Shown here one piece after another: positions 9,323 through 18,596 of a DNA stretch of 64,000 nt (position 1 is its first letter; every line of letters starts with the position of its first letter). The translations under genes and the position numbers were made by a program. The stretch is from Aurantiochytrium sp. KH105 (taxonomy: Eukaryota; Sar; Bigyra; Thraustochytrida; Thraustochytriidae): NCBI GenBank assembly GCA_003116975.1, contig BGKB01000121.1:1-64000 (forward strand), read 5' to 3'. The notes below the pieces were generated by a model. The model was given only the letters and a program-made list of their open reading frames with translations, did no database searches and was not told the origin of the DNA.

Positions 9323-11530
9323 TTATGGCCTGTAGAGAGATCTGCGTTGGGGTGATCGGGATCCTGAGCTCGAACGCTGCTGCTGGGGTTGCGGTGTCGT
9401 TGGCATGATGGTTTCCATTGGCGTCACGATCAAGTCTTGCACGACCTGCGAGCCGAGATACTGGTTGAGCAAGGCTTTGAGCTCTTCGTTCTGGGCCTCA
9501 AGTGACTGTACTTCTTGGATGCTCTCCGCTCGATTCTTGAGAACATTAATGTACTTGCCCATTGCACCCTCAAGAGCCTCCCATACGCGCACGGTGCGGT
9601 CGGGGACGAGGTTGGCAAGACGTGACCAATATTCGATTTCCTCGAGACGATCGCGCTCGCGACGCGCCTCCGATGCTTCCTGCTCGGCCTGCATTGTCGT
9701 CTCTCGCTTGGTCTTGCGCTTGACCGGACCAAGACCCGCCTCATTCTCGCGGTTTCTCTGCTCGATAAAGGCTCGCGCCACCTTGACGACATCGTCCTGC
9801 TTCACCTTGAGGCCAAGCAAGCGATTTCTTGCCTCGTCATTTTCAGCCTGCTCCAGCGCAAAGGCATCGTCTTCGTCATCTTCGATACGCTCAAAAAAGT
9901 GGCCAAGGAGGTCCGCGATCTCGCTTTCGTTGGTCACGTTGAGGGCCTTGAGGATTGCATCTGCGCGCAAGACCGCAGAAGACCCATCATCTTTTGCTGC
10001 CTCCGCCTCGTTTCGCGTCTTGGCATCGATGAGGAAGTCCGCCTCGAGTGACAGCATCTCGAGCATGGTAGTTACCTTGGCATTGAAGACCTTGGAGCGC
10101 GGCTGTGAGTCGGAACCCGAATCACTTGCGTCGGACGGAGGGCCTGTGACGCCAGACGCCGCCGCACTCTTGTCACCTTGTGTGGAATTTGCTTGGCTTT
10201 CATTGTGCTGATTATTTTGCTGTTGAGGTGAAGGCGGGGTTTGGGCGTTCGAGAAAGCACCTGAGTGGCAAATAAGCAGGTCCGGGTTTGGCGCTTGCCA
10301 CCTGTGGCCAAGCTGTTGCTCTTGAAGAATCTTGTCCGCAGCGAGCAGCTTGTTGAGGTCGCCCATAATTTCGTCCTGATGCATCATCCAGACCTCGCGA
10401 TACTTTTTGTTATCCGCCAGCTCAAAGTGACGGAACTTGCTTTGCAGATCCTTGTACTGCTTTGTAATGCGGCGATACTCTTCGGTGAGCTCCATGTTCT
10501 CCTGCTTGTACTTGGTATCGCTGGAGTGGTACTTGCTCATCAGCGTGGAGAGAGCGTCCTTGAGACGCGCGAGCTTGCGCTTTTGTTGAGCCAGTGTGGC
10601 AGAGTTTTCCATGTCGCGCTCCGTGAGAACACGATAGTTGTACTCGAGCTTTTCTGTGTTGAGCTGGTATGTGGCCCGCATTTCTTCGAGCTGCTGCTCG
10701 AGAACCTGAATGTCAGTCTCAAGCTTGATCTTGAGCTGGTTATAGTCTTCGGCATCTCGAGTTCGCAAATCCTCGAGCTCCTTCTGATAGGCGGCTTCGC
10801 GCTCCTGACGGGCGTCCATATAATTCATTTCCATTTCGCGACGTTTCTCGAAGAGTGCGTCAATTTCACCTCGATTGGTTTCGATGAGCTCTTTGCGTTC
10901 CTGCAAGAATGCGTCCTCGATATTCTTCAGCTCCTCTTCGTACTGCGCGCGAAGTTCCTTGTATTGGGAGGCCATGCGCGCGAGAAGCTCTTCGATGTCG
11001 CAGCCCTGCTGCTTGAGCGCCTTGACGTACTCCTCGTCCTTGATCTTGAGCTCGCGCTGAACCTCGGCAATGAGCCTGTTCTTGCTGTGGATAATTTCCT
11101 CGCATGCTTTGCGTTGTTTAGCCATTTCCTTGGCAAGTTCGAGGGGCATGTTGTGCTCCATGAGCTCGGCCCAGCGCATTTCAACGCTGGCATTTTTCTT
11201 GCCGCTCGTCAAGGCCTCACCCTGGAGATTGTGCAGGCGGAGTTGCCGTTTTTCTTCTTCTTGTACGCGACGCTTGCTCTCAGTAAAGTCGGCCTCAACG
11301 CGGACACTGGTGATCTCGCGAAGACTCTGTTCTTTTTTCACATCGATCCTTTTAAGGCACTCTGCAACTTGCTTCTTGCGTTTGCCTGTTTGCTCCTCTT
11401 CGGGGTCGATGTGCGCCTTGGCGGTGCCCTTTTCGGAGCGCGTGGCATTGCGCTTCTCGATGCGAAGTCGTCGCGCACGAATGCGATCATCCTGGTTGGC
11501 CGAGTTCGTCGACGCCGCGTTTTCCTCCAT
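9323..11530 (-). CDS. DRC1: Dynein regulatory complex subunit 1
   Basis: A 735-residue, mostly coiled-coil protein, matching the usual length (about 740) of DRC1/CCDC164. The early RIRARRLRIEKR block, the long heptad region at about 100-420, and the QVLEQQLEEMRATYQLNTEK and YNYRVLTERD segments are hallmarks of the family. DRC1 is a core scaffold of the nexin-dynein regulatory complex, which links outer doublet microtubules and controls dynein in motile flagella. A low-complexity Ser/Gln/Asn linker at about 425-480 precedes the C-terminal DRC1 region (about 500-700). The tail is Ser/Arg rich. The presence of this gene is strong evidence that the organism makes a motile flagellum. Confidence 0.92.
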   Translation of the reverse strand: MEENAASTNSANQDDRIRARRLRIEKRNATRSEKGTAKAHIDPEEEQTGKRKKQVAECLKRIDVKKEQSLREITSVRVEADFTESKRRVQEEEKRQLRLHNLQGEALTSGKKNASVEMRWAELMEHNMPLELAKEMAKQRKACEEIIHSKNRLIAEVQRELKIKDEEYVKALKQQGCDIEELLARMASQYKELRAQYEEELKNIEDAFLQERKELIETNRGEIDALFEKRREMEMNYMDARQEREAAYQKELEDLRTRDAEDYNQLKIKLETDIQVLEQQLEEMRATYQLNTEKLEYNYRVLTERDMENSATLAQQKRKLARLKDALSTLMSKYHSSDTKYKQENMELTEEYRRITKQYKDLQSKFRHFELADNKKYREVWMMHQDEIMGDLNKLLAADKILQEQQLGHRWQAPNPDLLICHSGAFSNAQTPPSPQQQNNQHNESQANSTQGDKSAAASGVTGPPSDASDSGSDSQPRSKVFNAKVTTMLEMLSLEADFLIDAKTRNEAEAAKDDGSSAVLRADAILKALNVTNESEIADLLGHFFERIEDDEDDAFALEQAENDEARNRLLGLKVKQDDVVKVARAFIEQRNRENEAGLGPVKRKTKRETTMQAEQEASEARRERDRLEEIEYWSRLANLVPDRTVRVWEALEGAMGKYINVLKNRAESIQEVQSLEAQNEELKALLNQYLGSQVVQDLIVTPMETIMPTTPQPQQQRSSSGSRSPQRRSLYRP

Positions 11531-12371
11531 CGTAGGCTCTTTTATTTGTCTTTATCAGCGATCAGTCGTCCGTCTGTACGTTCGCCCGTACGTGCGTACG
11601 TCTGTCTGTCGTCGTCTTGCGCCTGTGCCTTCGGGGAATTTGTGCACGCGACTTTTTGCCCCTCGCAGCGAGTGTGCCCTCCGTCAACAAGGAGGGGAAG
11701 GAAAGCTTGAAGAGTAAGCCAGCACTGCCTTGGCTTGGCCTTGACCTTGGCCTTGTCCTCTTGCTCTTGCCCTTTCCTTTCTTTGTTACCTCCACCCACC
11801 GAGCAGATTGAAGGAAAAGAATGGGAAGCAGAGAGAGAAAACGAAGAAGATGATGATGATATAGAAGGAGAAGCGCACACCTCTCTCCTTGTGGCCGGGT
11901 AACCTGACGCCCTTTGCGGATCGTTGAGAGTGGCCTGCGTGCCTTGAGGCGACAGCTGCGCTTCGCATGCGCACACTGTTGCACTCAATATTCTCTGTAG
12001 TACCAGTATGCTCCACATTCATTTGGGTCGAGTGTCGCCGCGAGTCTACAGTAAATTTTTATCGTACCTAACGGATAGGTATTTGTACGATAAAAACGCG
12101 GGCTCCTCGCTCCGCTCTCCGTGGGAAGGCGCGCGCTGGACAAAAAATGTATGAATGCGATTTCATTCTTGATAATCACACAAGACGCAGTGGTATACAC
12201 AAACTGATGAACGAATAAAATTCATGATTGAGCGATAGAATGACTCGACTGACTTGACCGTGAATGATCCTGATGCTGATTCTTATTCTGATGCAATTGG
12301 TAATTAGAATGTGCTAAGAGGAGGTGAGGTGGAGGACGAGACAGACAGACAGAAGCCGGTCAAAAGTGACG
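11531..12371. other. Intergenic: DRC1 upstream region and 3' flank of the KOW-repeat gene
   Basis: 840 bp with no recognisable gene. It serves as upstream DNA for DRC1 and downstream DNA for the next minus-strand gene. It includes cgtacgt-rich repeats at 11575-11605 and an AT-rich inverted repeat at 12056-12096. Confidence 0.5.
12056..12096. repeat. 12-bp perfect inverted repeat (hairpin)
   Basis: The left arm tttttatcgtac (12056-12067) and right arm gtacgataaaaa (12085-12096) are exact reverse complements around a 17-nt spacer. Inside sits a second small palindrome (taccta / taggta). The site lies about 275 bp beyond the stop of the KOW-repeat gene and 525 bp upstream of DRC1. It could be a transcript-end structure or a protein-binding palindrome; the sequence does not decide. 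Confidence 0.7.
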
Positions 12372-15300
12372 TCATCGGTCGCGATGTAAAGCGCCAGCCC
12401 AGTCAGGAAGTGGCGGGTGGCCATTCGATCCATTCTGAGCTCCTTCAGCCGACTGTCCCGTGGTGGACGGCTGTTGTGGTAGCTGCTGTTGTTGCGGGTG
12501 ATGGCCCTGAGGAGACTGGTTCTGCTGCAAGTTTGAAAGAAGATTCATTGCGAGCTGACCGTTCTGCAAAGCGTTGAGAAGGTCACCAGGGATGCCAGAG
12601 CTCGAGGATCCTGCACCAGAAGCTTGCGTGCTTCGCGCTGCGTTCGAGTTGAAGAGGTTGGCAAAGAGAGTGGTGGTGGGATTGCTCGTATTGTTTGTGC
12701 CATTCCGTCCGCTTCCTGATTCGCTCGCCGAAGAACTGGCACTATTCTCAGAAATAAGACGAGCAATCCCACTTGTACCGAGAGAAGCATTTCCGCTTGC
12801 TGGGCTGGTGGCATTTGCAAGACGTTGTTGGAGTTGCTGGAGCTGTTCAAGCTGCTGCATGGGGGTGAATTCACCAGACCCAGAACCGTGACCTTGGACA
12901 GACTGCGAAGAGCCTTGCAAGTCTTGCTGCCAATTGGGCGGCGTGCGGTTGCCCATGACGCTCTGGAAAATGGATTGTAGACGCGCCGTTGTGTCATTGG
13001 CAGCAGGCGATACTGCGGCGGGCGAAGAGTTCGTCACCGGCCCTCCCGAAGGCGAGTTCGAGCTCGCACGCCGCTTTCCCTTGGCACGAGACCGCTTTGC
13101 CGTCGACTTTCCGCTGCTGGCAGTCTTGGTAGCCCCACCGACGCTGGCTGGGGAGCTGCCCGTGCTGGCTCCTGGTCCACCCAGGAGAGCGTTGCTAACG
13201 ATTGGCGTGAGGCCTTCTATTCCGGGGAGCGATCCATTCTGCGTGGAAAGCGTCTGCGGACTTGCCCGTCCGCCAGAGCCACCGCGGGCATTTGCCTTGC
13301 GCGCCGCTGCCGCCGACTGGCTTTTGGCTCCTCCCTTTCCTGCGGTGCCTCCCTTTTTCGCCAACTTGCGATCAACCTCTTTAAGAATCGACTTTTTACC
13401 ATCCTTGAGCGACTGAAGCTGCTTCTCATTGATTTGGCCCGTGCCAAGAGACATGATTGAGGCTGCTGTATCAAAAGTAGGATGCGCATCCGTTTTGCGC
13501 GGTGCCGACTCCACGTATCCCCAAGAGCGCCACCTGAAATCGAGTCCGGTCAAATCGTCGGTCGCCCATTCTTCGTCACCACTGCTTTCATCATCATCAT
13601 CGTCGTCGTCATCATCATCGTTATGGTCGTCCTTTTTGACGCCAGTAGACATACTCTTTTGACGCTTCTTCGAGAGACGGCTCCGCGTGGTGCCGCCCAT
13701 GGCGACATCGCCGTCGTCATCTCTGTTGTCTTCGTTCTCCTCGTCATCCTCGTCGTCATTGTTTGCACCCGCGGCAACCTTTTTCAGCTCAAGCTCGCGT
13801 TTACGGCGTTTCTTACGGCTTTCGTAGTACGGGCGTGCAAGCTCATCATTCCAGCCCTTGCCAAAGTACCCATTGAGGCCCTGATCGCGCGGTTCGTCGA
13901 GAGGGCGCTTGCGGCAACCAATGGTGATGGGGACTGCTCGGTAGTGATAGGTTTCCAGGGGCGAGATGATTGTCTCTTCCTCGTTACGCTTACGGCCTGC
14001 GACAAAGCGACCCCAACCCTTCATCGTAGCACGATTCACGGCGCGCACGTACCGGCGTTGCGCCTCGGAAGAGAGTCGTTTGATCTCGGGAAACGGACTT
14101 TCGCGCTCCGTCTTGGCCTCGGTACTAACAACAACATTGGTTTCTGCACTGTTGCTGGCCTCTCGCGCAGCGTCCGACCAGTCTCGTACGTCGACGTTGT
14201 ACATGAAGGGAAAGGAGGCCTCTGTGACTTCGATGAAGCCGGGTTTGCGGGGCGATTGGACGACGGCGAATTTGTAGTCCGAGACTGTCTCATCACGAGT
14301 GACGGGGATGGCCTTGGCATGATCAAGCGGGACAGCGCCAGCCTGAAAGATAGGGGAAGCCCAACATGCTGGGTTCCAGCATGAGGCGTTATCGGAATGC
14401 ATTTCAAGCTTGCACACGTTGCAGTGCGGGATCTTGACGACGGGGGGCACGTACTTGTCACCGGCGGCGTCATCGTCATCTCCGCAGATGCGATCACGCC
14501 ACAATTTAAGGTCGGGGCGATGCTGATTGTATTTGAACATGCGCTCGCGGTCATGGGTCATCCACGCATGGATAGCATCTTGCCTCTCCTTGTTGGCCTG
14601 GAGCAAGCGATTAATCTTTGGATCCTCCGTAAGAGGGATGCGACTCGGTCCGCGAATCTTGGTGCGCGAGCGGTTTGAAGCACGACGGACATTGCGCGCA
14701 GGGCGACGCGAGCTCTCGGCAGCGCCCGAAGTGCTCCCTGCAACAGAGGATTTGGCGTCGTCGTCGTTGTTGGCGAGCGCTGGGTTCGAAGATGAAGCAG
14801 TGCGCCGGGCCGTCGCACGGCCGCGTGTGCCCGGCTCGCTGGAGCTGCGAACACTCAGCGAGGCGCCCGCGCCGGCGTTTCGCCTGCGCTTGGTGGTTGT
14901 AGTATCAACAGACTTGCGCTGCTCGCTCTCGGCAGTGATTTGCCCAACATGGACGTAGAACTGGCGCAAAATGGCCTTGGGCATGTTAGGAAACTGTACA
15001 TCGTCGTGCTGGCGAGCAAAGGGCCCATCAGGGTTGGATGTCTTTTTCGCGCTGCTAGCAGTGGTGTTGATTATGGCGGTGGTGGTCTTTCTTCGCCGCC
15101 GTGGCCGGCCTGCGCCTTGCTGCGCATCGCTTTCGTCACCTTCGTCGTCATCGTCGTCGTCGTCTTCCTCGCCATCGTCATCGTCTTCGCCGCCGCCTGT
15201 GTCATCGTCACCGTTGTCGCCGATGGCGTCGTTGAGAAAGTCGTCGTCTTTTCCTCCGTTCGCGCCCCCGCGGCGTAGAACAAAGTAGCTCTTTGTAAAG

Positions 15301-17045
15301 TGAGTGACCTGGAGTCCGGAGGCATCCTTGATGTCGCCAGCGGCTTGTCCCACGAGCTCGGCTTGAAGAAGACGCGGGGCATCCCGCTCGCTCTTGACAA
15401 TTTCGCCAAGCACGGGTACAGCCTCCTCGAGAATTTCGAACTGGTCACGTTTCTTGCGCACGCGCTTTTCTGACGTTTTAATGTACCAGTAGCCATTACC
15501 GCTAAGAATGGTGCCAATTGTGCCGAGTTTGGAGCCATATGTGATGACGCATTTTCGGCCAACGAGCCCTCCATTGCTGTCTTGATTTCCACTGCTTGCC
15601 GTGCGGCGCGATGGTTTGCGTCGGAGAGGTTTGACATTGGTGCTACTCTTGTTGCTGCTCGTGCTACTACTGCTACTACTACTGCTTCCGCCGCCGCCGC
15701 CGCCGCCGCCGCTGGCTTGGTCCTTCTTGCTGGCTGCAGCTCTGGATTTCTTTTTCCTGCGGCTGGAAGCGCCTTGGTCCTCGACCGAGTCGGCCTCGTC
15801 ATCTACTTCGTCGTCGTCATCGTGGTCGTCGTCACCATCATGTCCGTCTTCGTCGTCGTCGTCGTCCTGCTTGCTGCCATTCCCACTGGCAGCGCCGCCG
15901 GTCGTACCATCCTTTGTGTTATCTGCGGTTGCGTCTTCCTCAAGGAGGGCATCAAGAAGCGGCGAGTTGGCCGGCACGACGAGCTCCGTGGCGCGTCTTG
16001 CAAACTCGATTTCGGCATCGGGGCCATCCTCGTCCCTTCGAAGTTGCACCCAGCCATTGCCAGACCTCTGGACCACGGCGACCTCGCCTTCGTACTGGGC
16101 GGACTTGATGATGACTTGCGCCCCGACCCAGACATTGGGGTCTGTATCTGCAAGCAATTTATCAGAGGCGACCATGCCAGGGCGCTTGCAATCCACGAGT
16201 GGGCGAGAGGACCCGCGGCGGCGGCGACGATTGACGGCTGCGCTAGTGTCTCCGCCTCCCTCGACAGAGTCAGCGTCAGCACCAGCGCCAACGTCCTCGG
16301 CGGCTTGCCCGTCTTCGGCGACCTCCAGTTCCTTGCCATCTTCGCTTAGAGGCAGCATACCTGGACCTTGGAACTTGAAAACTTCTCCGGAATCATCCAT
16401 GCGCACCGAGAACCACGTGTTAGGGTGCATTGGGGTCGCGACAATGACGCCTGTCTGGCCGACAAGATGGGATACGCGGCTTCGTGCGGCGTTGAGTTCT
16501 CGAATGCGTACAGCTCTGCCCACGACAAGTACGTTTTTGGCGTCCCCGGTCAAGACGGAAACGTTGCTGGATGCGGACGAGCTGCTCGACGAGCGTGCAT
16601 TCTGCGAGAGAGCTTGAGGTTCATTGCCTTCCTCGTTAATTTTGGGTGCGGCGGCCCCGTTGTCGTCGTGTTCTGCGTCGGCACCCGTTGCAGGAGTCGC
16701 AGCCGCACTCGTAGCAGGTGCTGCGTTAGGCACGGACGTGCTGTCAGCAGGCGCCGCGGCTGTGTCTCCGGGAGCGGCTTCACCTCCGGCGGCCATGACG
16801 CCGTTGGCCGTAATGTTATTGTCTGAGCTCCCTCCTAGGGCCGCGTTGTCTGCGCCTTCGACGACCTCAAATTGTGTGCTTCGCAGACGCGTGTCCTCGC
16901 CGTCCGCGAAGCGGATGCGGTACCACGAGTTCGCCTGCGAGGGCGCGGTGATGATATCCCCCAGCTGGCCCACGCGCTTTTGCGACTTCTCCCGTGTGAC
17001 GCGGACGCGCGTGCCGATGGGGTGGATCGCCGCCGGCCCTGCCAT
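12372..17045 (-). CDS. Large low-complexity protein with four KOW/Tudor-like modules and a Zn motif
   Basis: A 1557-residue protein I cannot assign to a named family. Four short SH3-like barrels of KOW/Tudor type recur: about 9-64 (IGTRVRVTREK... WYRIRF), 170-235 (VGRAVRIREL... WFSVRM), 300-360 (VGAQVIIKSAQYEG... WVQLRR) and 493-542 (GRKCVITYGSKLGTIGTI). They are separated by Asp/Glu-rich and Ser/Thr-rich stretches. A possible zinc knuckle lies at about 872-891 (C-x2-C-x10-C-x4-C, starting CNVCKLEMHSD). A well-ordered basic block at about 985-1080 (EAQRRYVRAVNRATMKGWGR) follows. Several NLS-like Lys/Arg clusters and a Gln/Asn/Ser-rich C-terminus suggest a nuclear chromatin or RNA-associated role. 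That function is inference only. Confidence 0.75.
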   Translation of the reverse strand: MAGPAAIHPIGTRVRVTREKSQKRVGQLGDIITAPSQANSWYRIRFADGEDTRLRSTQFEVVEGADNAALGGSSDNNITANGVMAAGGEAAPGDTAAAPADSTSVPNAAPATSAAATPATGADAEHDDNGAAAPKINEEGNEPQALSQNARSSSSSSASSNVSVLTGDAKNVLVVGRAVRIRELNAARSRVSHLVGQTGVIVATPMHPNTWFSVRMDDSGEVFKFQGPGMLPLSEDGKELEVAEDGQAAEDVGAGADADSVEGGGDTSAAVNRRRRRGSSRPLVDCKRPGMVASDKLLADTDPNVWVGAQVIIKSAQYEGEVAVVQRSGNGWVQLRRDEDGPDAEIEFARRATELVVPANSPLLDALLEEDATADNTKDGTTGGAASGNGSKQDDDDDEDGHDGDDDHDDDDEVDDEADSVEDQGASSRRKKKSRAAASKKDQASGGGGGGGGSSSSSSSSTSSNKSSTNVKPLRRKPSRRTASSGNQDSNGGLVGRKCVITYGSKLGTIGTILSGNGYWYIKTSEKRVRKKRDQFEILEEAVPVLGEIVKSERDAPRLLQAELVGQAAGDIKDASGLQVTHFTKSYFVLRRGGANGGKDDDFLNDAIGDNGDDDTGGGEDDDDGEEDDDDDDDEGDESDAQQGAGRPRRRRKTTTAIINTTASSAKKTSNPDGPFARQHDDVQFPNMPKAILRQFYVHVGQITAESEQRKSVDTTTTKRRRNAGAGASLSVRSSSEPGTRGRATARRTASSSNPALANNDDDAKSSVAGSTSGAAESSRRPARNVRRASNRSRTKIRGPSRIPLTEDPKINRLLQANKERQDAIHAWMTHDRERMFKYNQHRPDLKLWRDRICGDDDDAAGDKYVPPVVKIPHCNVCKLEMHSDNASCWNPACWASPIFQAGAVPLDHAKAIPVTRDETVSDYKFAVVQSPRKPGFIEVTEASFPFMYNVDVRDWSDAAREASNSAETNVVVSTEAKTERESPFPEIKRLSSEAQRRYVRAVNRATMKGWGRFVAGRKRNEEETIISPLETYHYRAVPITIGCRKRPLDEPRDQGLNGYFGKGWNDELARPYYESRKKRRKRELELKKVAAGANNDDEDDEENEDNRDDDGDVAMGGTTRSRLSKKRQKSMSTGVKKDDHNDDDDDDDDDDESSGDEEWATDDLTGLDFRWRSWGYVESAPRKTDAHPTFDTAASIMSLGTGQINEKQLQSLKDGKKSILKEVDRKLAKKGGTAGKGGAKSQSAAAARKANARGGSGGRASPQTLSTQNGSLPGIEGLTPIVSNALLGGPGASTGSSPASVGGATKTASSGKSTAKRSRAKGKRRASSNSPSGGPVTNSSPAAVSPAANDTTARLQSIFQSVMGNRTPPNWQQDLQGSSQSVQGHGSGSGEFTPMQQLEQLQQLQQRLANATSPASGNASLGTSGIARLISENSASSSASESGSGRNGTNNTSNPTTTLFANLFNSNAARSTQASGAGSSSSGIPGDLLNALQNGQLAMNLLSNLQQNQSPQGHHPQQQQLPQQPSTTGQSAEGAQNGSNGHPPLPDWAGALHRDR

Positions 17046-18450
17046 GCTGCTGCCGCAGCCGGGCGCTCCGCCGGGCGCTCCGCCTGCCGGCCGCGGCCGC
17101 GCAGGAGCTCGCTAGAGCTCGCGAGCTCGCGGGCTCGCGAGCTCGCACGCGAGAGGCGCGCTGCCAACTGTGGCGCCTCTTCCTCCTGCGGCTCGCGCTC
17201 TCCGTCTGTAGTCTGTCTGGCCACCTGCAGCTCGGCCGCGCCTCGAGGCGGCCTCGGCGCAGGCGGCGGCGTCGCCGGCGCGGGCGGCGCGCTCGCCCGC
17301 GGCGTCGAGCGAGCGAGCGAGCGAGCGAGAGCGGCGAGGCGCGAGGGTCCGTCGCAGCGCCGCCTGGACCACCTCGTCGCCGCCTCGCGGAGGCAGGCTC
17401 GCGGCTCGAGGGAGGGACGCCCGCGGGCGGCTGGCGGGCTGGCGCGCGGGGCGGCGCCCTCCGCGCGCTCGCGGCGGCGGGCTGCGCGGGCGGGCCGCGA
17501 GGAGCTCGCTGGCTCGCGAGCTCGCTAGGTCGCGAGCGAGCGAGCTGGATGAGACGAGACGAGCTGAGATGAGATCGACCGCGACGAGCAGCGAGCGCAA
17601 TGGCGGCCGCCGCCTCGAGCCCCGCGACGAGGAGCGCCGCAGCGGGCGCGCGCGCGAGCTCGCGCTGGCGGGCGTGCGTCCGTGCGCCGCTGTGCGAGCC
17701 CGCGGGGACGCGTGCGGGCGGACGCGGCTGGAGGGAGGGAGGGAGGGAGGGAGGGATGTGGTTCGAAGCCTCGATTCGAAACTGACGCGGCAATGCCGCC
17801 GCCTCGCGCCTCCTCGTCGCTGCCTGCCGCGGCGGTTGGCGCCGCGCCGCTGCTGCGAGGAGCGGGGCCGCGGCCGCGCGCGCCGCTGCTGCTGCCTGCT
17901 GCCTGCGCGCCTGCCGCCGCTGCCTCGCCTCGCCGTCGCGGAGTCTGCGGGTCTGCCGCGCCGGCGAGGATCGGCCGCGACGAGGTCGCCGCGAGGAGAC
18001 GGATGAGGCCAAGGAACGGCGCGCGCCGCATCGCCCCGCGCAGAGCGACGTGGCCCTGCTCGCGCGCGCCTGCGCGCCTGCCTGGCCCGTATCTGTGCAC
18101 CGCCGCACAGGTTTTGCGACCTTGGCGGGGCTTAACCTCGACCCGGGAGGCCGCGGAGACTCCAGCGGTGCCCCCCGGGTGCAGGCGGGGAAGGGGGCCG
18201 GCTCTGGGTCCCGCGCAGACTGCCCCTCTGCACGCGCAGAGGGGAAATTTTAGCGGAAAGAGACCTATGATGGAGGATAGGTCTGAAAGGGACGAAAGGT
18301 TCCCGCAAGCCCTGCGACGCGATGGAGGGGAAGGCAAGGAAACAAACAGCCACCATGGCCAGTGATAAAATATGTGGCACAGCGGGACGCGCGGATAACC
18401 GACTTGCGACGAACCGCGCAAGTTCAACTTTGGCGGAGTCTCAGAATTAA
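17046..18450. promoter_or_regulatory. GC-rich upstream region, no gene seen
   Basis: 1.4 kb upstream of the KOW-repeat gene, bounded on the right by the transposon. It is extremely CpG-rich with gagc/cgag and ggga microsatellites (17312-17330, 17731-17756). Long frames on both strands are Arg/Ala/Ser-rich shadows. The GC content drops sharply after about 18250 as the transposon end approaches. Confidence 0.5.
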
Positions 18451-18470
18451 CGAGACCATAAATCGGTAAT
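18451..18470 (+). repeat. Left terminal inverted repeat of the transposon
   Basis: 20 bp beginning cgagacca and ending cggtaat, the exact reverse complement of 20410-20429. Sequence identity stops on both sides of the 20 bp. Confidence 0.9.
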
Positions 18471-18596
18471 TATAAAGGCAGTGGAGGGACCTATAACAGG
18501 ACGTTGTCGGCGGGCCTTTGTGCTGATTGTCGAGCCCGACTCGAATTTGGATAAGAGCTGCTTGTAACTATTATTATTCTTCATCATATATAACCT

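Noticed and set aside
13482-16617. Several 200-340 residue plus-strand frames within the KOW-repeat gene
   Set aside because: Poly-Ser, poly-Val and poly-Leu shadows of the Asp/Ser codon runs on the other strand.
17760-17775. B-box-like ggttcgaagcc
   Set aside because: The bases upstream are a ggga microsatellite with no A-box or stems, so no tRNA.
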